DNA from: Girardinichthys multiradiatus
Lineage: Eukaryota; Chordata; Actinopteri; Cyprinodontiformes; Goodeidae
DNA length: 64,000 nucleotides
NCBI RefSeq assembly: GCF_021462225.1
Contig: NC_061817.1
Location: 14,127,204 to 14,191,203, forward strand
Reading direction: 5' to 3'
Of the stretch, positions 61,801-62,688 are shown piece after piece. The position numbers and the translations under genes are program-made. Position 1 is the stretch's first letter. The number at the start of each line of letters is the position of its first letter. The notes under the pieces were generated by a model. That model was not told the origin of the DNA and ran no database searches. It saw only the letters and a program-made list of their open reading frames with translations.

Positions 61801-62252
61801 AGGGGTTAGCTCATTGGACAACGAAACTACTGACAGCAATAGTGATGTAGCAATTTCCAGTTCCTGGTAGGGTTATGTCCTCGTGGCATTTAGTCTCAGG
61901 TCATAAGGTTAAAACTTCAACAAAACAATAATCCAAACAGGCATCAAAAATAGTTTTGGAATGGAAAGAGGGCTAGCATTAGCTTTCTGGAATGCCATTC
62001 TTAAAGCTTAAACCTCAATCCATAAAATATATATTTTCTCACCGGCACAGTTTTTAATAAGCTGAGCTGAGCTAGCACTGTTTAAAGTCTGCAGCAGCAG
62101 GATGCATAATCTGTCCCTTGTGGCAATGGGAAGGTACTGCGCCCCAGTGTCTCCAGAGGTGCGAAGCAGCTGTAGCCAAACATTCACCACCGAAGTCTTC
62201 AGCACTTCGTCTGGATAAACCAAAGCTGAGCAAAGGAGGTCCAGCAAGGGCA
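1657..62252 (-). CDS. mei1: mei1, meiosis inhibitor protein 1 (22 internal exons; both ends outside window)
   Basis: MEI1 is a meiotic nuclear protein required for SPO11-dependent double-strand break formation; plant PRD1 is its relative. I translated minus-strand exons bounded by AG/GT and matched them, in order, to mammalian MEI1 as I remember it. Strong matches include [25 protein letters not shown] and [17 protein letters not shown]. The 22 exons total 2966 nt: two bases completing a codon, then 988 codons with no stop. The protein is an all-helical, leucine-rich repeat-like chain with no catalytic motif, signal peptide or membrane segment visible. The first roughly 120-130 and last roughly 160 codons are expected outside the window. 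Introns total about 57.6 kb and are rich in transposons. Exon edges are inferred by eye; the exon 7 end, exon 8 start and exon 13 start are least certain. Confidence 0.93.
2020..2865 (-). mobile_element. Tc1-like relic interrupted by a tRNA-like repeat
   Basis: Sequence from about 2040 (ggggctccttttgcatgaat) resembles the 3' end of a Tc1 transposase read on the minus strand (the pattern GAPFA...NGCINP at the protein end). Around 2600-2650 there is a match to the 5' coding end of the same family. Most of the core is deleted and a separate repeat lies at about 2343-2560. The far end (2700-2860) resembles a long terminal inverted repeat. Confidence 0.6.
2343..2560 (+). repeat. tRNA-like short interspersed repeat
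   Basis: The segment opens with an A-box-like tggctcggtggg and a B-box-like gttcgatttc about 45 bp later, followed by cccttgggccaggtacc, an aaagcactttgagtgg motif and a 3' end tagaacagcacta. This order is that of a common fish tRNA-like interspersed repeat. It is degenerate and is not a tRNA gene. Confidence 0.6.
2866..3939. other. Intron V-U side: purine-rich, unassigned
   Basis: The intron between exons V and U holds a purine-rich stretch around 3300-3430 with GAGA-type simple sequence. No other gene or transposon boundary was recognised. Confidence 0.4.
3940..4024 (-). CDS. mei1: mei1 exon U
   Basis: This 85-bp exon runs from a CTTCAAG acceptor to a GCTGG/GTAATG donor. It encodes [20 protein letters not shown] and NTDNLLL. 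It aligns with mammalian MEI1 at the QTLSVEMDQVLKAL position and sits 310 bp from exon T. Confidence 0.85.
4335..4534 (-). CDS. mei1: mei1 exon T
   Basis: This 200-bp exon encodes [28 protein letters not shown], a proline/serine-rich insert and [18 protein letters not shown]. The TTTAAG acceptor keeps the frame; a nearby CACAG does not. The donor is ACTCAG/GTACAC. A longer ORF in another frame overlaps it and is not the gene. Confidence 0.9.
4535..6908. other. Intron T-S, left part: mostly unassigned, with a candidate MITE
   Basis: AT-rich unique-looking intron. Imperfect GGAT/AGAT runs occur near 5690-5750. At 6125-6540 there are two oppositely placed motifs (aactgggaagtcgga and cctactcggaggtcgg) that suggest a short non-autonomous DNA element with inverted ends. 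No coding exon was recognised. Confidence 0.4.
6909..10228 (+). mobile_element. Rex3 non-LTR retrotransposon (RTE clade), near full length
   Basis: About 3.3 kb with the order 5' leader, apurinic-type endonuclease, reverse transcriptase, C-terminal tail. Bases 8872-8891 match exactly, and 9316-9336 match at 20 of 21 positions, the standard fish Rex3 PCR primer sites as I remember them. RT motifs include [30 protein letters not shown] and [11 protein letters not shown]. The 5' part (6909-7070) matches the usual Rex3 leader pattern, so this is unusually complete for a family normally 5'-truncated. No clear target duplication was found. Confidence 0.93.
7067..10185 (+). pseudogene. Rex3 endonuclease-reverse transcriptase, decayed
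   Basis: The protein is broken several times. There is a stop after REVERY (about 7418). Frameshifts fall in the endonuclease between about 7575 and 7720, near 7990 (before [11 protein letters not shown]) and near 8855 (before [11 protein letters not shown]). An in-frame TAG sits at 9721 where the family has Trp. The endonuclease GDFNAH motif reads WDLNAH. The catalytic RT motif FADD is intact. The C-terminal segment FLRRVAGHS...[15 protein letters not shown] is typical of the family. It cannot make a full protein as it stands. Confidence 0.9.
10273..11791 (+). mobile_element. Tc1-like transposon (DD34E), decayed, directly beside Rex3
   Basis: The inverted ends (left atctctcaaaaatgagtac, right ctcactttgagagattct) belong to a widespread fish Tc1 family. 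TA precedes the left end; the right TA is mutated. Remnants of the transposase run on the plus strand: [16 protein letters not shown] at about 10675, [16 protein letters not shown] at about 11010, [11 protein letters not shown] at about 11260 and [10 protein letters not shown] at about 11355, with 34 residues between Asp and Glu. Multiple stops and frameshifts are present. Confidence 0.88.
11792..13110. other. Intron T-S, right part: unassigned plus a solo Tc1 end
   Basis: Mostly AT-rich unassigned intron. From about 12527 to 12665 (cagctcagaaaattagaata onward, with ttcaagcctttatttttt) there is a solo terminal repeat of the same family as the element at 42130. The rest shows no gene. Confidence 0.55.
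13111..13209 (-). CDS. mei1: mei1 exon S
   Basis: This 99-bp exon starts after TATAG and ends at CCGAG/GTCAGA. It encodes [10 protein letters not shown] and [20 protein letters not shown]. The next intron is 8.6 kb and contains the full Rex3 copy and an adjacent Tc1 element. Confidence 0.9.
13210..14520. other. Intron S-R, left part: nothing recognised
   Basis: AT-rich intronic sequence with a short GT run near 13630. No exon, RNA gene or clear transposon boundary was seen. Confidence 0.4.
14640..15320 (-). mobile_element. Tc1-like relic (CAGTGCC-type family), minus strand
   Basis: The sequence reads in the order expected for the reverse complement of a decayed Tc1 transposase: a Tc1 'tcgaataggtttaggtctgg' patch (14677), 'agtctcaggtcttttgcag' (14769), the metal-site region 'cataatgctacaaccacca' and 'ctcccacctgagctaggagt', then 'gggcctcttggctg'. 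It belongs to the same type as the element at 34295. Stops and indels are frequent and both ends are lost. Confidence 0.72.
15591..15704 (-). CDS. mei1: mei1 exon R
   Basis: This 114-bp exon starts after AAGCAG and ends at CCATG/GTGAGA. It encodes [18 protein letters not shown] and [10 protein letters not shown]. It matches the mammalian LPLLLSLLSLMQ region and both split codons fit its neighbours. Confidence 0.9.
16300..17400 (+). repeat. Retroposon-like repeat with TTGAA-rich 3' tail (two tandem-placed copies)
   Basis: A distinctive 3' end, gtgccttgaaacatg...gcgctatataaataaaactg followed by tgaattgaattgaa, occurs at 17325-17390. A shorter related end (gtgccttgagacgac...agcgcc, then aactgaaac) occurs at 16415-16475. 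The body before the main end contains cctggttctgctggaggttt and ggtagtttttcctctccac. This whole pattern is abundant in fish genomes. It has no coding capacity I can see and looks like the 3' part of a non-LTR element or a dependent SINE-like unit. Confidence 0.65.
17401..19089. other. Intron R-Q, middle: unassigned
   Basis: Very AT-rich intron. An open plus-strand frame of 158 codons at 17497-17973 has no recognisable domain and the composition of random AT-rich DNA, so it is not called. Confidence 0.4.
19287..19936 (-). mobile_element. Rex3 3' fragment nested in the L2 element
   Basis: The minus strand reads [20 protein letters not shown] at the 5' side and TERTRSRIQ / [19 protein letters not shown] / [18 protein letters not shown] to the end, matching the last 650 bp of the Rex3 copy at 6909. 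It is 5'-truncated, as is usual for Rex3. A flanking duplication, tacagaatctgcc on the left and tacagaatcagcc on the right, supports a target-primed insertion. The 3' end carries a short (GAC)n tail. Confidence 0.9.
20880..21125 (+). repeat. Short interspersed repeat (GCGCTTT type), copy 1
   Basis: A 245-bp unit starting ctgaacttatatagcgcttt and ending gttgtgggagccacagtcgcc. A second copy lies at 51912-52165 in the same orientation, roughly 90% identical by eye. It interrupts the L2 element between its last codons and its 3' UTR. There is no coding capacity; it is probably a non-autonomous element. Confidence 0.8.
21386..22795. other. Intron R-Q, right part: nothing recognised
   Basis: AT-rich intron between the L2 end and mei1 exon Q. 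No coding exon or repeat boundary was recognised. Confidence 0.4.
22796..22985 (-). CDS. mei1: mei1 exon Q
   Basis: This 190-bp exon runs from an ATACAG acceptor to a CACCAG/GTATGA donor. It encodes [16 protein letters not shown] and [18 protein letters not shown], matching the conserved helical repeat of MEI1. It is followed in transcript order by a 7.1-kb intron holding the L2/Rex3 nest. Confidence 0.92.
23156..23287 (-). CDS. mei1: mei1 exon P
   Basis: This 132-bp exon (44 codons, phase 0 at both ends) encodes a glutamate/glutamine-rich linker and then [18 protein letters not shown]. It lies only 137 bp from exon O, the shortest intron seen in the gene here. The donor is CTTG/GTGAGA. Confidence 0.88.
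23425..23607 (-). CDS. mei1: mei1 exon O
   Basis: This 183-bp exon is phase 0 at both ends, from a TTCAAG acceptor to an AACACG/GTATAC donor. It encodes [37 protein letters not shown] and LVLELWF, an unmistakable MEI1 block. Confidence 0.95.
23608..24590. other. Intron O-N, left part: nothing recognised
   Basis: AT-rich intron beyond exon O with no exon, RNA gene or known repeat recognised. Confidence 0.4.
24597..24910. repeat. CpG-rich repeat, possible Harbinger-type non-autonomous DNA element
   Basis: A sharp local rise in CpG content (24670-24800, with gacgtc, cacgcgtc, tgcgcgtt) inside AT-rich intron, opening with tgggttcagaccaaatgtga and ending with tgacgcaacatgtcaaccaatcag. This arrangement resembles a fish Harbinger-type short element as I remember it, but I see no clean inverted ends. 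The class is a guess. Confidence 0.4.
24998..25365. mobile_element. hAT-like non-autonomous element
   Basis: The left end, taggggtgcaccaattgcag followed by ggccgattaccgatc, and right end sequence tatcggctgatcaccaatc resemble the inverted termini of a fish hAT-type non-autonomous element. It has no transposase. The right edge is close to exon N (25398). Confidence 0.5.
25398..25548 (-). CDS. mei1: mei1 exon N
   Basis: This 151-bp exon starts after AATCCAG and ends at CGGG/GTAACT. It encodes [18 protein letters not shown] and [19 protein letters not shown], matching the mammalian segment following EDRF. One of the other frames is also open here and gives a misleading ORF. Confidence 0.88.
25549..26180. 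other. Intron N-M, left part: nothing recognised
   Basis: AT-rich intron between exon N and the Tc1 relic at 26185. No gene or repeat was recognised. Confidence 0.4.
26185..27110 (+). mobile_element. Tc1-like relic, plus strand
   Basis: It opens with an end-like sequence, actgccttctaaaagtatgt. A decayed transposase follows: DNA-binding side near 26480, [17 protein letters not shown] sequence at about 26735, and a remnant of the SPDLKLTGN motif (aatccagacctaaaactaac) near 26935. Stops are frequent and the right end is indistinct. Confidence 0.7.
27111..28140. other. Intron N-M, right part: nothing recognised
   Basis: AT-rich intron before exon M. Short ORFs lack recognisable domains. Confidence 0.4.
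28141..28289 (-). CDS. mei1: mei1 exon M (5' edge uncertain)
   Basis: The exon encodes [14 protein letters not shown] and [17 protein letters not shown] and ends at GACAG/GTAAAA. Two acceptors are possible. CCCTAG at 28298 has the better pyrimidine tract but starts out of phase with exon L. TTTTGAG at 28290 keeps the frame (149 bp) and is used here. Confidence 0.82.
28298..29160. other. Intron M-L, left part: nothing firm
   Basis: AT-rich intron. The stretch 28930-29155 could be the edge of the Tc1 relic that follows, but no motif is clear. Confidence 0.35.
29165..29510 (-). mobile_element. Tc1-like relic fragment, minus strand
   Basis: Contains agagcatgatgtagccaccac and, further on, agcagctccttcaatgttgctgttggtctcctagaagcctcc, the reverse complement of the decayed Tc1 DNA-binding domain ([20 protein letters not shown]). 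Both ends are lost. Confidence 0.6.
29803..29893 (-). CDS. mei1: mei1 exon L
   Basis: This 91-bp candidate exon runs from an ACTAG acceptor to a CCAG/GTATAT donor. It encodes [18 protein letters not shown] then [12 protein letters not shown]. Similarity to mammalian MEI1 is weak apart from NFL and spacing, but an exon is required here by phase and this one completes the arginine codon from exon K. Least conserved exon in the set. Confidence 0.65.
29894..30560. other. Intron L-K, left part: nothing recognised
   Basis: AT-rich intron before the repeat cluster. No exon or repeat was recognised. Confidence 0.4.
30575..30715 (-). repeat. SINE-like repeat fragment
   Basis: Contains ctcggggtgataggtgaggtacacgctagacaggtcgccagtccatcac, the same unit (reverse orientation) as the inverted pair at 35698-36273, more diverged. 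Ends near accaacactctcatg. Confidence 0.65.
31053..31989 (+). mobile_element. Long-TIR Tc1 transposon, truncated copy A
   Basis: It begins CAGGTCCTTCTCAAAATATT after TA (31051-31052) with a 200-bp terminal repeat (31053-31252), then the transposase start at 31381. It stops abruptly near 31989, where the sequence turns into an inverted copy of the preceding bases and an 18-C run. It is nearly identical to copy B at 37404 but in the opposite orientation. Confidence 0.92.
31381..31989 (+). pseudogene. Tc1 transposase, truncated and with a nonsense codon (copy A)
   Basis: The frame starts [19 protein letters not shown] and reads through the helix-turn-helix region to a TGA at 31471-31473 where copy B has an Arg codon (CGA). 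After it the frame is open through [20 protein letters not shown] and [18 protein letters not shown], then ends at the break. The second Asp and the Glu are missing, so it is inactive. Confidence 0.9.
31998..32015. repeat. Poly-C tract (18 C)
   Basis: An uninterrupted run of 18 C directly after the inverted sequence CACAGTGGACC. See the finding on the hairpin scar. Confidence 0.95.
32991..33128 (+). repeat. SINE-like repeat fragment with tRNA-like head remnant
   Basis: Contains tagcactgttgccttgcag, the B-box-like gggttcaattcccagccg and ttctccccgtgcatgcgtgg, the same unit as 35949-36273 but missing its first bases and cut off after cctcccacagtct. Confidence 0.75.
33129..34294. other. Intron L-K, middle: nothing recognised
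   Basis: AT-rich intron with a poly-A run at 33701. No gene was recognised. Confidence 0.4.
34295..35658 (-). mobile_element. Tc1-like transposon relic (CAGTGCCTTGCA ends)
   Basis: TA-flanked (34293-34294 and 35659-35660), 1364 bp. Left end cagtgccttgcaatagtatg and right end catacttttgcaatgcaatg-type sequence form imperfect inverted repeats. Internally, caaagcttgagatactgttt and cagtttaggtgaatgaccatg mark a decayed minus-strand transposase. Same family as the relic at 14640. Confidence 0.82.
35698..35942 (-). repeat. SINE-like repeat, left arm of an inverted pair
   Basis: About 245 bp in reverse orientation: ctccagcagtctatgggcgg, ggggtacaccctggacaggt, caccagtccatcgcagggca, then ggactgtgggaggaagccgg. 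It ends before the tRNA-like head. Preceded by a short (AGTC)n run. Pairs with the right arm in near-perfect inverted complement. Confidence 0.85.
35949..36273 (+). repeat. SINE-like repeat with tRNA-like head, right arm of an inverted pair
   Basis: Begins ggctgcacggtggcgcagtt with an A-box-like TGGCGCAGTTGG and, 40 bp on, a B-box-like GGTTCAATTCC, then the body used by all family copies here. The head cannot fold as a tRNA gene and has no CCA arm, so it is a tRNA-derived repeat and not a tRNA. Ends gctggagataggcaccagct. Confidence 0.85.
36274..36976. other. Intron L-K, right part: nothing firm
   Basis: Contains a short gcatgcatgcatgca run at 36272-36287 and AT-rich intron up to exon K. A minus-strand open frame at 36147-36545 straddles the SINE-like repeat and is not credible. 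Confidence 0.4.
36977..37037 (-). CDS. mei1: mei1 exon K (61-bp exon)
   Basis: This 61-bp exon runs from a CTCTAG acceptor to an AACAG/GTAAGC donor and encodes [19 protein letters not shown], aligning with mammalian SSSFIRLTLELKARFCSG. It starts with two bases and ends with two bases of split codons. It sits alone between two opposed copies of a long-TIR transposon. Confidence 0.86.
37038..37403. other. Intron K-J, left edge: nothing recognised
   Basis: AT-rich intron between exon K and the long-TIR transposon. Confidence 0.4.
37404..39012 (-). mobile_element. Long-TIR Tc1 transposon, complete copy B
   Basis: 1609 bp between TA dinucleotides (37402-37403 and 39013-39014). The terminal repeats are 200 bp each (37404-37603 and 38813-39012) and look perfect by eye. 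The transposase is on the minus strand, broken once. It is the most complete Tc1 copy in the window and is opposite to copy A. Near-identity of the two terminal repeats suggests a fairly recent insertion. Confidence 0.95.
37681..38684 (-). pseudogene. Tc1 transposase with one frameshift (copy B)
   Basis: Start [19 protein letters not shown] at 38684. The helix-turn-helix region ([20 protein letters not shown]) is followed by the core. A 1-base loss in a T run near 38247 (5 T here, 6 T in copy A) shifts the frame just before FSDESKF. The remaining core is open: [13 protein letters not shown] (second Asp) and [16 protein letters not shown] (Glu), 34 residues apart. The end is FPTKY. One indel therefore separates it from an open frame. 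Confidence 0.93.
39013..39366. other. Intron K-J, between two transposons: nothing recognised
   Basis: AT-rich intron separating the long-TIR element from the second DD36E copy. Confidence 0.4.
39367..40188 (-). mobile_element. Tc1/mariner DD36E transposon, truncated copy 2
   Basis: The left end caggggttgaacaatgaaac is preceded by TA (39365-39366), but the element breaks off near 40188, inside the coding region, at a junction with a SINE-like fragment (caggcaggaggcggggtaca). The N-terminal DNA-binding part and the right inverted repeat are missing. Compared with copy 1 at 339 it lacks the three coding indels. Confidence 0.92.
39419..40188 (-). pseudogene. DD36E transposase core, N-terminus missing (copy 2)
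   Basis: The open frame runs through [46 protein letters not shown] and [14 protein letters not shown], ending GPTPY. The second Asp and Glu are 36 residues apart (two more than DD34E Tc1 enzymes). The catalytic part is uninterrupted, but the first roughly 100 residues are gone, and the first eight residues of the open frame come from the adjoining repeat. Confidence 0.9.
40189..40226 (-). repeat. SINE-like repeat fragment at a transposon junction
   Basis: 38 bp, ggcaggaggcggggtacacc followed by ctggacaggttgcca, matching the unit at 35740. It joins the break of the DD36E copy. Confidence 0.7.
40262..40523 (+). mobile_element. 3' half of a second Tc1-like family
   Basis: Begins cggcaggataatgcaccatg (catalytic D-N-A-P-C-H like), continues ttcttgaacatgacaatgtg and ends tgtaactaacaaagtggcca gtgagtg, the right terminal repeat. 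The internal glutamate region is worn. This is the complementary half of the family whose 5' half lies at 44983-45420. Confidence 0.8.
40524..41135. other. Intron K-J, right edge: nothing recognised
   Basis: AT-rich intron up to exon J. Confidence 0.4.
41136..41247 (-). CDS. mei1: mei1 exon J
   Basis: This 112-bp exon has a TACAG acceptor and a CTGG/GTGAGC donor. It encodes [29 protein letters not shown] and QFANKL. It enters at phase 0 and leaves one base that is completed by the short exon K. Confidence 0.9.
41248..42129. other. Intron J-I, left part: nothing recognised
   Basis: AT-rich intron beyond exon J with no recognised feature. Confidence 0.4.
42130..43357 (+). mobile_element. Long-TIR Tc1-type relic, plus strand
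   Basis: TA-flanked (42128-42129 and 43358-43359), about 1.23 kb. The long imperfect ends include ttcaagcctttatttcttgt and its complement aaataaaggcttgaaatat. The transposase remnant reads near 42510 (ctggactgttgctcagtggtcc), 42690 (gtgccatgccatctgc) and 42875 (ctgatctgaacctcatagagaatc, the PDLNLIENL block). The frame is heavily broken; the fragment at 42578-42790 is not a gene. Confidence 0.85.
43358..43680. other. Intron J-I, right edge: nothing recognised
   Basis: AT-rich intron before exon I. Confidence 0.4.
43681..43828 (-). CDS. mei1: mei1 exon I
   Basis: This 148-bp exon starts after TTCAAG and ends at GTGCTT/GTAAGG. It encodes [27 protein letters not shown] and [11 protein letters not shown], one of the most conserved parts of the gene. 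The first arginine codon is split with exon H. Confidence 0.94.
44278..44367 (-). CDS. mei1: mei1 exon H
   Basis: This 90-bp exon reads [17 protein letters not shown] and ends at GCAG/GTAACA. It aligns with the mammalian segment before the NPFTAP block. Two tandem AG acceptors lie here; starting at 44367 fits the preferred exon G end, while 44369 would need a phase-0 exon G donor. Confidence 0.82.
44471..44652 (-). repeat. Short repeat with tRNA-like 3' end
   Basis: The order tggcctttatttttcccatt, gacaggagttagacgggaaa, ggagacatgcggcaaatgtc and tgggtcgcgtccttaaaccc matches a known fish short repeat ending in a tRNA-like part. A degenerate second match is at 59730-59800. Confidence 0.55.
44653..44982. 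other. Intron H-G, left part: nothing recognised
   Basis: AT-rich intron. Confidence 0.35.
44983..45420 (+). mobile_element. 5' half of a second Tc1-like family
   Basis: Starts actctctggccactttgtta with ggtacacctgttcaaatgtt (left terminal repeat) and continues ggtctgagtatttcagaaactgc, then reaches tggtccaatgagtcttgattt, the first-Asp block (SDESRF-like), before breaking off. The terminal repeat is complementary to the right end at 40510-40523. Confidence 0.8.
45421..46680. other. Intron H-G, right part: nothing firm
   Basis: AT-rich intron up to exon G. No known repeat or gene was recognised. Confidence 0.4.
46681..46806 (-). CDS. mei1: mei1 exon G (3' edge uncertain)
   Basis: The frame [20 protein letters not shown] is clearly MEI1-like. 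The acceptor that keeps phase is the CAG just before position 46806; an upstream CAG would shift the frame. The donor is unclear. AT/GTGAAA at 46681 keeps the frame and is used here; CCAT/GTTTTA, about 15 bp upstream in the transcript, would also keep it. Confidence 0.75.
47020..47335 (-). mobile_element. Tc1-like relic fragment
   Basis: gaccatcacacttccagtaggaatgac, gcacaccttccaaatggttcc and agaagtattggagatcatcacg match, in reverse complement, the core of a decayed Tc1 transposase in other fish elements. Ends are lost. Confidence 0.6.
47340..48640 (+). mobile_element. Ancient Rex3/RTE relic
   Basis: [21 protein letters not shown] and GTQLLDQVL at about 47465-47560 match the Rex3 endonuclease (compare [14 protein letters not shown] and LLERGW at 7430-7480). 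Later, [20 protein letters not shown] at 47930-47985 matches [19 protein letters not shown] at 8330. Many stops and large deletions show that it is much older than the copies at 6909 and 19287. Confidence 0.75.
48641..49688. other. Intron G-F, right part: nothing firm
   Basis: AT-rich intron with possible Tc1-like traces near 48930-49320 (a minus-strand short ORF only). Not firm enough to name. Confidence 0.35.
49689..49823 (-). CDS. mei1: mei1 exon F
   Basis: This 135-bp exon starts after AACAG and ends at TTCAG/GTATCC. It encodes an alanine/valine-rich helical segment with VSEAVTAG and [12 protein letters not shown]. Its phases fit exon E before it and exon G after it. It aligns with the mammalian stretch that ends AFLRKD. 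Confidence 0.88.
49824..51150. other. Intron F-E, left part: unassigned, poly-A run
   Basis: AT-rich intron containing an uninterrupted 22-A run (50224-50245) and a short purine/pyrimidine region near 50260. No gene was recognised. Confidence 0.4.
51150..51590 (+). repeat. Unclassified retroelement-like 3' end
   Basis: Pyrimidine-rich sequence ending gaaacctttcattaaagaaagacc then tttgtctgcgttttggtccc. This resembles the 3' end of a retroelement or an LTR-like tail in fish, but neither a start nor a target duplication can be identified. Confidence 0.35.
51912..52165 (+). repeat. Short interspersed repeat (GCGCTTT type), copy 2
   Basis: Same unit as 20880-21125: actgaacttatatagcgctt, agaccactcaaggcgcttta, ccgatacgcagatcggaagc, then attgcaagacgactactctt and a tRNA-like end tactgagccacagttgcctc. 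Its 3' end is more complete than copy 1. Confidence 0.82.
52296..52395 (-). CDS. mei1: mei1 exon E
   Basis: This 100-bp exon starts after GCTAG and ends at AAAG/GTGCGC. It encodes [17 protein letters not shown] and [11 protein letters not shown], continuing directly from exon D. It starts and ends inside codons (two bases on each side). Confidence 0.92.
52396..55602. other. Intron E-D: nothing firm
   Basis: AT-rich intron of 3.2 kb. A (GGAT)n run lies at 53993-54008. Short ORFs such as 52961-53251 lack known domains. Confidence 0.4.
55603..55722 (-). CDS. mei1: mei1 exon D
   Basis: This 120-bp exon lies between a TTGTAG acceptor and a GTGAGA donor. It reads [17 protein letters not shown] and [14 protein letters not shown], among the best matches to MEI1 anywhere in the window and the basis for naming the gene. 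Confidence 0.95.
55723..56137. other. Intron D-C, left part: nothing recognised
   Basis: AT-rich intron next to exon D. Confidence 0.35.
56143..56970 (+). mobile_element. Tc1/mariner relic, TIR TTAGGACACCCC
   Basis: Left end ttaggacacccccacattta and right end cagtggggtgtcctaac form clear imperfect inverted repeats around 830 bp. Traces of a transposase core include aacatgacaatgtcctggac (D-N-V-L region) and tgaaagtgagtag. The frame is destroyed. A different family from the other elements here. Confidence 0.75.
57014..57128 (-). CDS. mei1: mei1 exon C
   Basis: This 115-bp exon has a pyrimidine-rich tract and CCAG acceptor and a CCAG/GTAACA donor. It encodes [18 protein letters not shown] followed by [14 protein letters not shown], close to the mammalian protein. 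It enters at phase 0 and leaves one base that forms a glycine codon with exon D. Confidence 0.92.
57129..58222. other. Intron C-B: nothing recognised
   Basis: AT-rich intron between exons C and B, with no recognised repeat or gene. Confidence 0.4.
58223..58392 (-). CDS. mei1: mei1 exon B
   Basis: This 170-bp exon starts after TTAG and ends phase 0 at AAAAAG/GTCTCT. It reads [16 protein letters not shown], then an acidic serine/glutamine-rich stretch and LLPLLLKK. It joins exon A in frame (NCA-G-LLWQ). The GTCTCT donor departs from the GTRAGT consensus, but the reading frame supports it. Confidence 0.88.
58393..58899. other. Intron B-A, left edge: nothing recognised
   Basis: AT-rich intron beyond exon B. 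No repeat boundary or gene was recognised. Confidence 0.35.
58900..59205. mobile_element. Solo Tc1 terminal-repeat relic
   Basis: ggataaattagaatatgcat, gaaataaaggtttgaaaacg and ttttcaataatattctaa are the hallmarks of the long terminal repeat seen in the elements at 42130 and 12527. The rest of the element is gone. Confidence 0.6.
59270..59800 (-). mobile_element. Tc1-like relic, minus strand, with a short-repeat trace
   Basis: Sequence such as tcgtctgtccataaaacgtttcttcc and tgccatcaggaatgtctttt resembles the reverse complement of a decayed Tc1-like transposase. From 59730 a trace of the repeat at 44471 (gtggggtggagagaggggga) overlaps. Edges are not clear. Confidence 0.5.
59801..60419. other. 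Intron B-A, middle: nothing recognised
   Basis: AT-rich intron. Confidence 0.35.
60420..61320. repeat. Unclassified LTR-like or retroelement segment
   Basis: GC and purine content rise sharply against the intron: agccagctgcatgctgacagc at 60446, accataaaagcaatgctgaa (TATA-like) at 60667, gatcggacggagaagataag at 60729, and an attaaagctgttactgaccc end near 61271. This resembles the R-U5 portion of a fish LTR element, but I see no inverted end dinucleotide, target duplication or gag/pol frame. Open frames here have no recognised domain. Confidence 0.3.
61321..62042. other. Intron B-A, right edge: nothing recognised
   Basis: Intron adjoining exon A. The composition is moderately GC-rich near 61440-61800, possibly part of the preceding unclassified segment. 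Confidence 0.35.
62043..62252 (-). CDS. mei1: mei1 exon A (first exon in window)
   Basis: This 210-bp exon follows a CAG acceptor and ends at a GTGAGA donor. It begins with two bases of a split codon and ends with one. It encodes [20 protein letters not shown] and further helical repeat sequence ending KNCA. The split glycine codon is completed by the next exon. No upstream mei1 exon was recognised between here and the right end of the window. Confidence 0.9.
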
Positions 62253-62399
62253 CTGGTAAACAAAGAAAAACTCTTTCAGAAAAAGTTGACAAAATAAAAT
62301 TACAAAACATACTTATAACATGTCAGTGCAGAGTAAAGTCAAATCTTGTGGTTGTACTTCTATTTAAAATACACCACAGATGGTTACTCAGAAGTAGAG

Positions 62400-62688
62400 G
62401 TGGCATCTAACCTGTAGAACACTCTACCTTTTTATTGGAGCTAGACTGTTTTAATCATTTTAAAACTATTTTAAAAGCCCACTACTATAATACAGAATAT
62501 TTTAGCTTTTATTGTGCTAATTATAATACATATACTATCTATATTACAACTTATTTTCTTTTGTTGTGTTTTATCTTTTGATAATATCTACTCTTTTTAT
62601 ACCACTGGTGATTTCATACGTTGTGCAGCACTTTAGTCAACTTTTGTGCTTTTTAAATGTTTTATGAAAATAAACTTTGACTTGACCT
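62400..62688 (+). repeat. L2-like LINE 3' end
   Basis: gtagaacactctacctttttattggagctagactgttttaatcatttt is a decayed C-terminal coding end, followed by a 3' UTR with gtgcagcactttagtcaact and aaataaactttgacttgacc, matching the 3' end of the L2-like element at 21240-21380. Confidence 0.65.
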
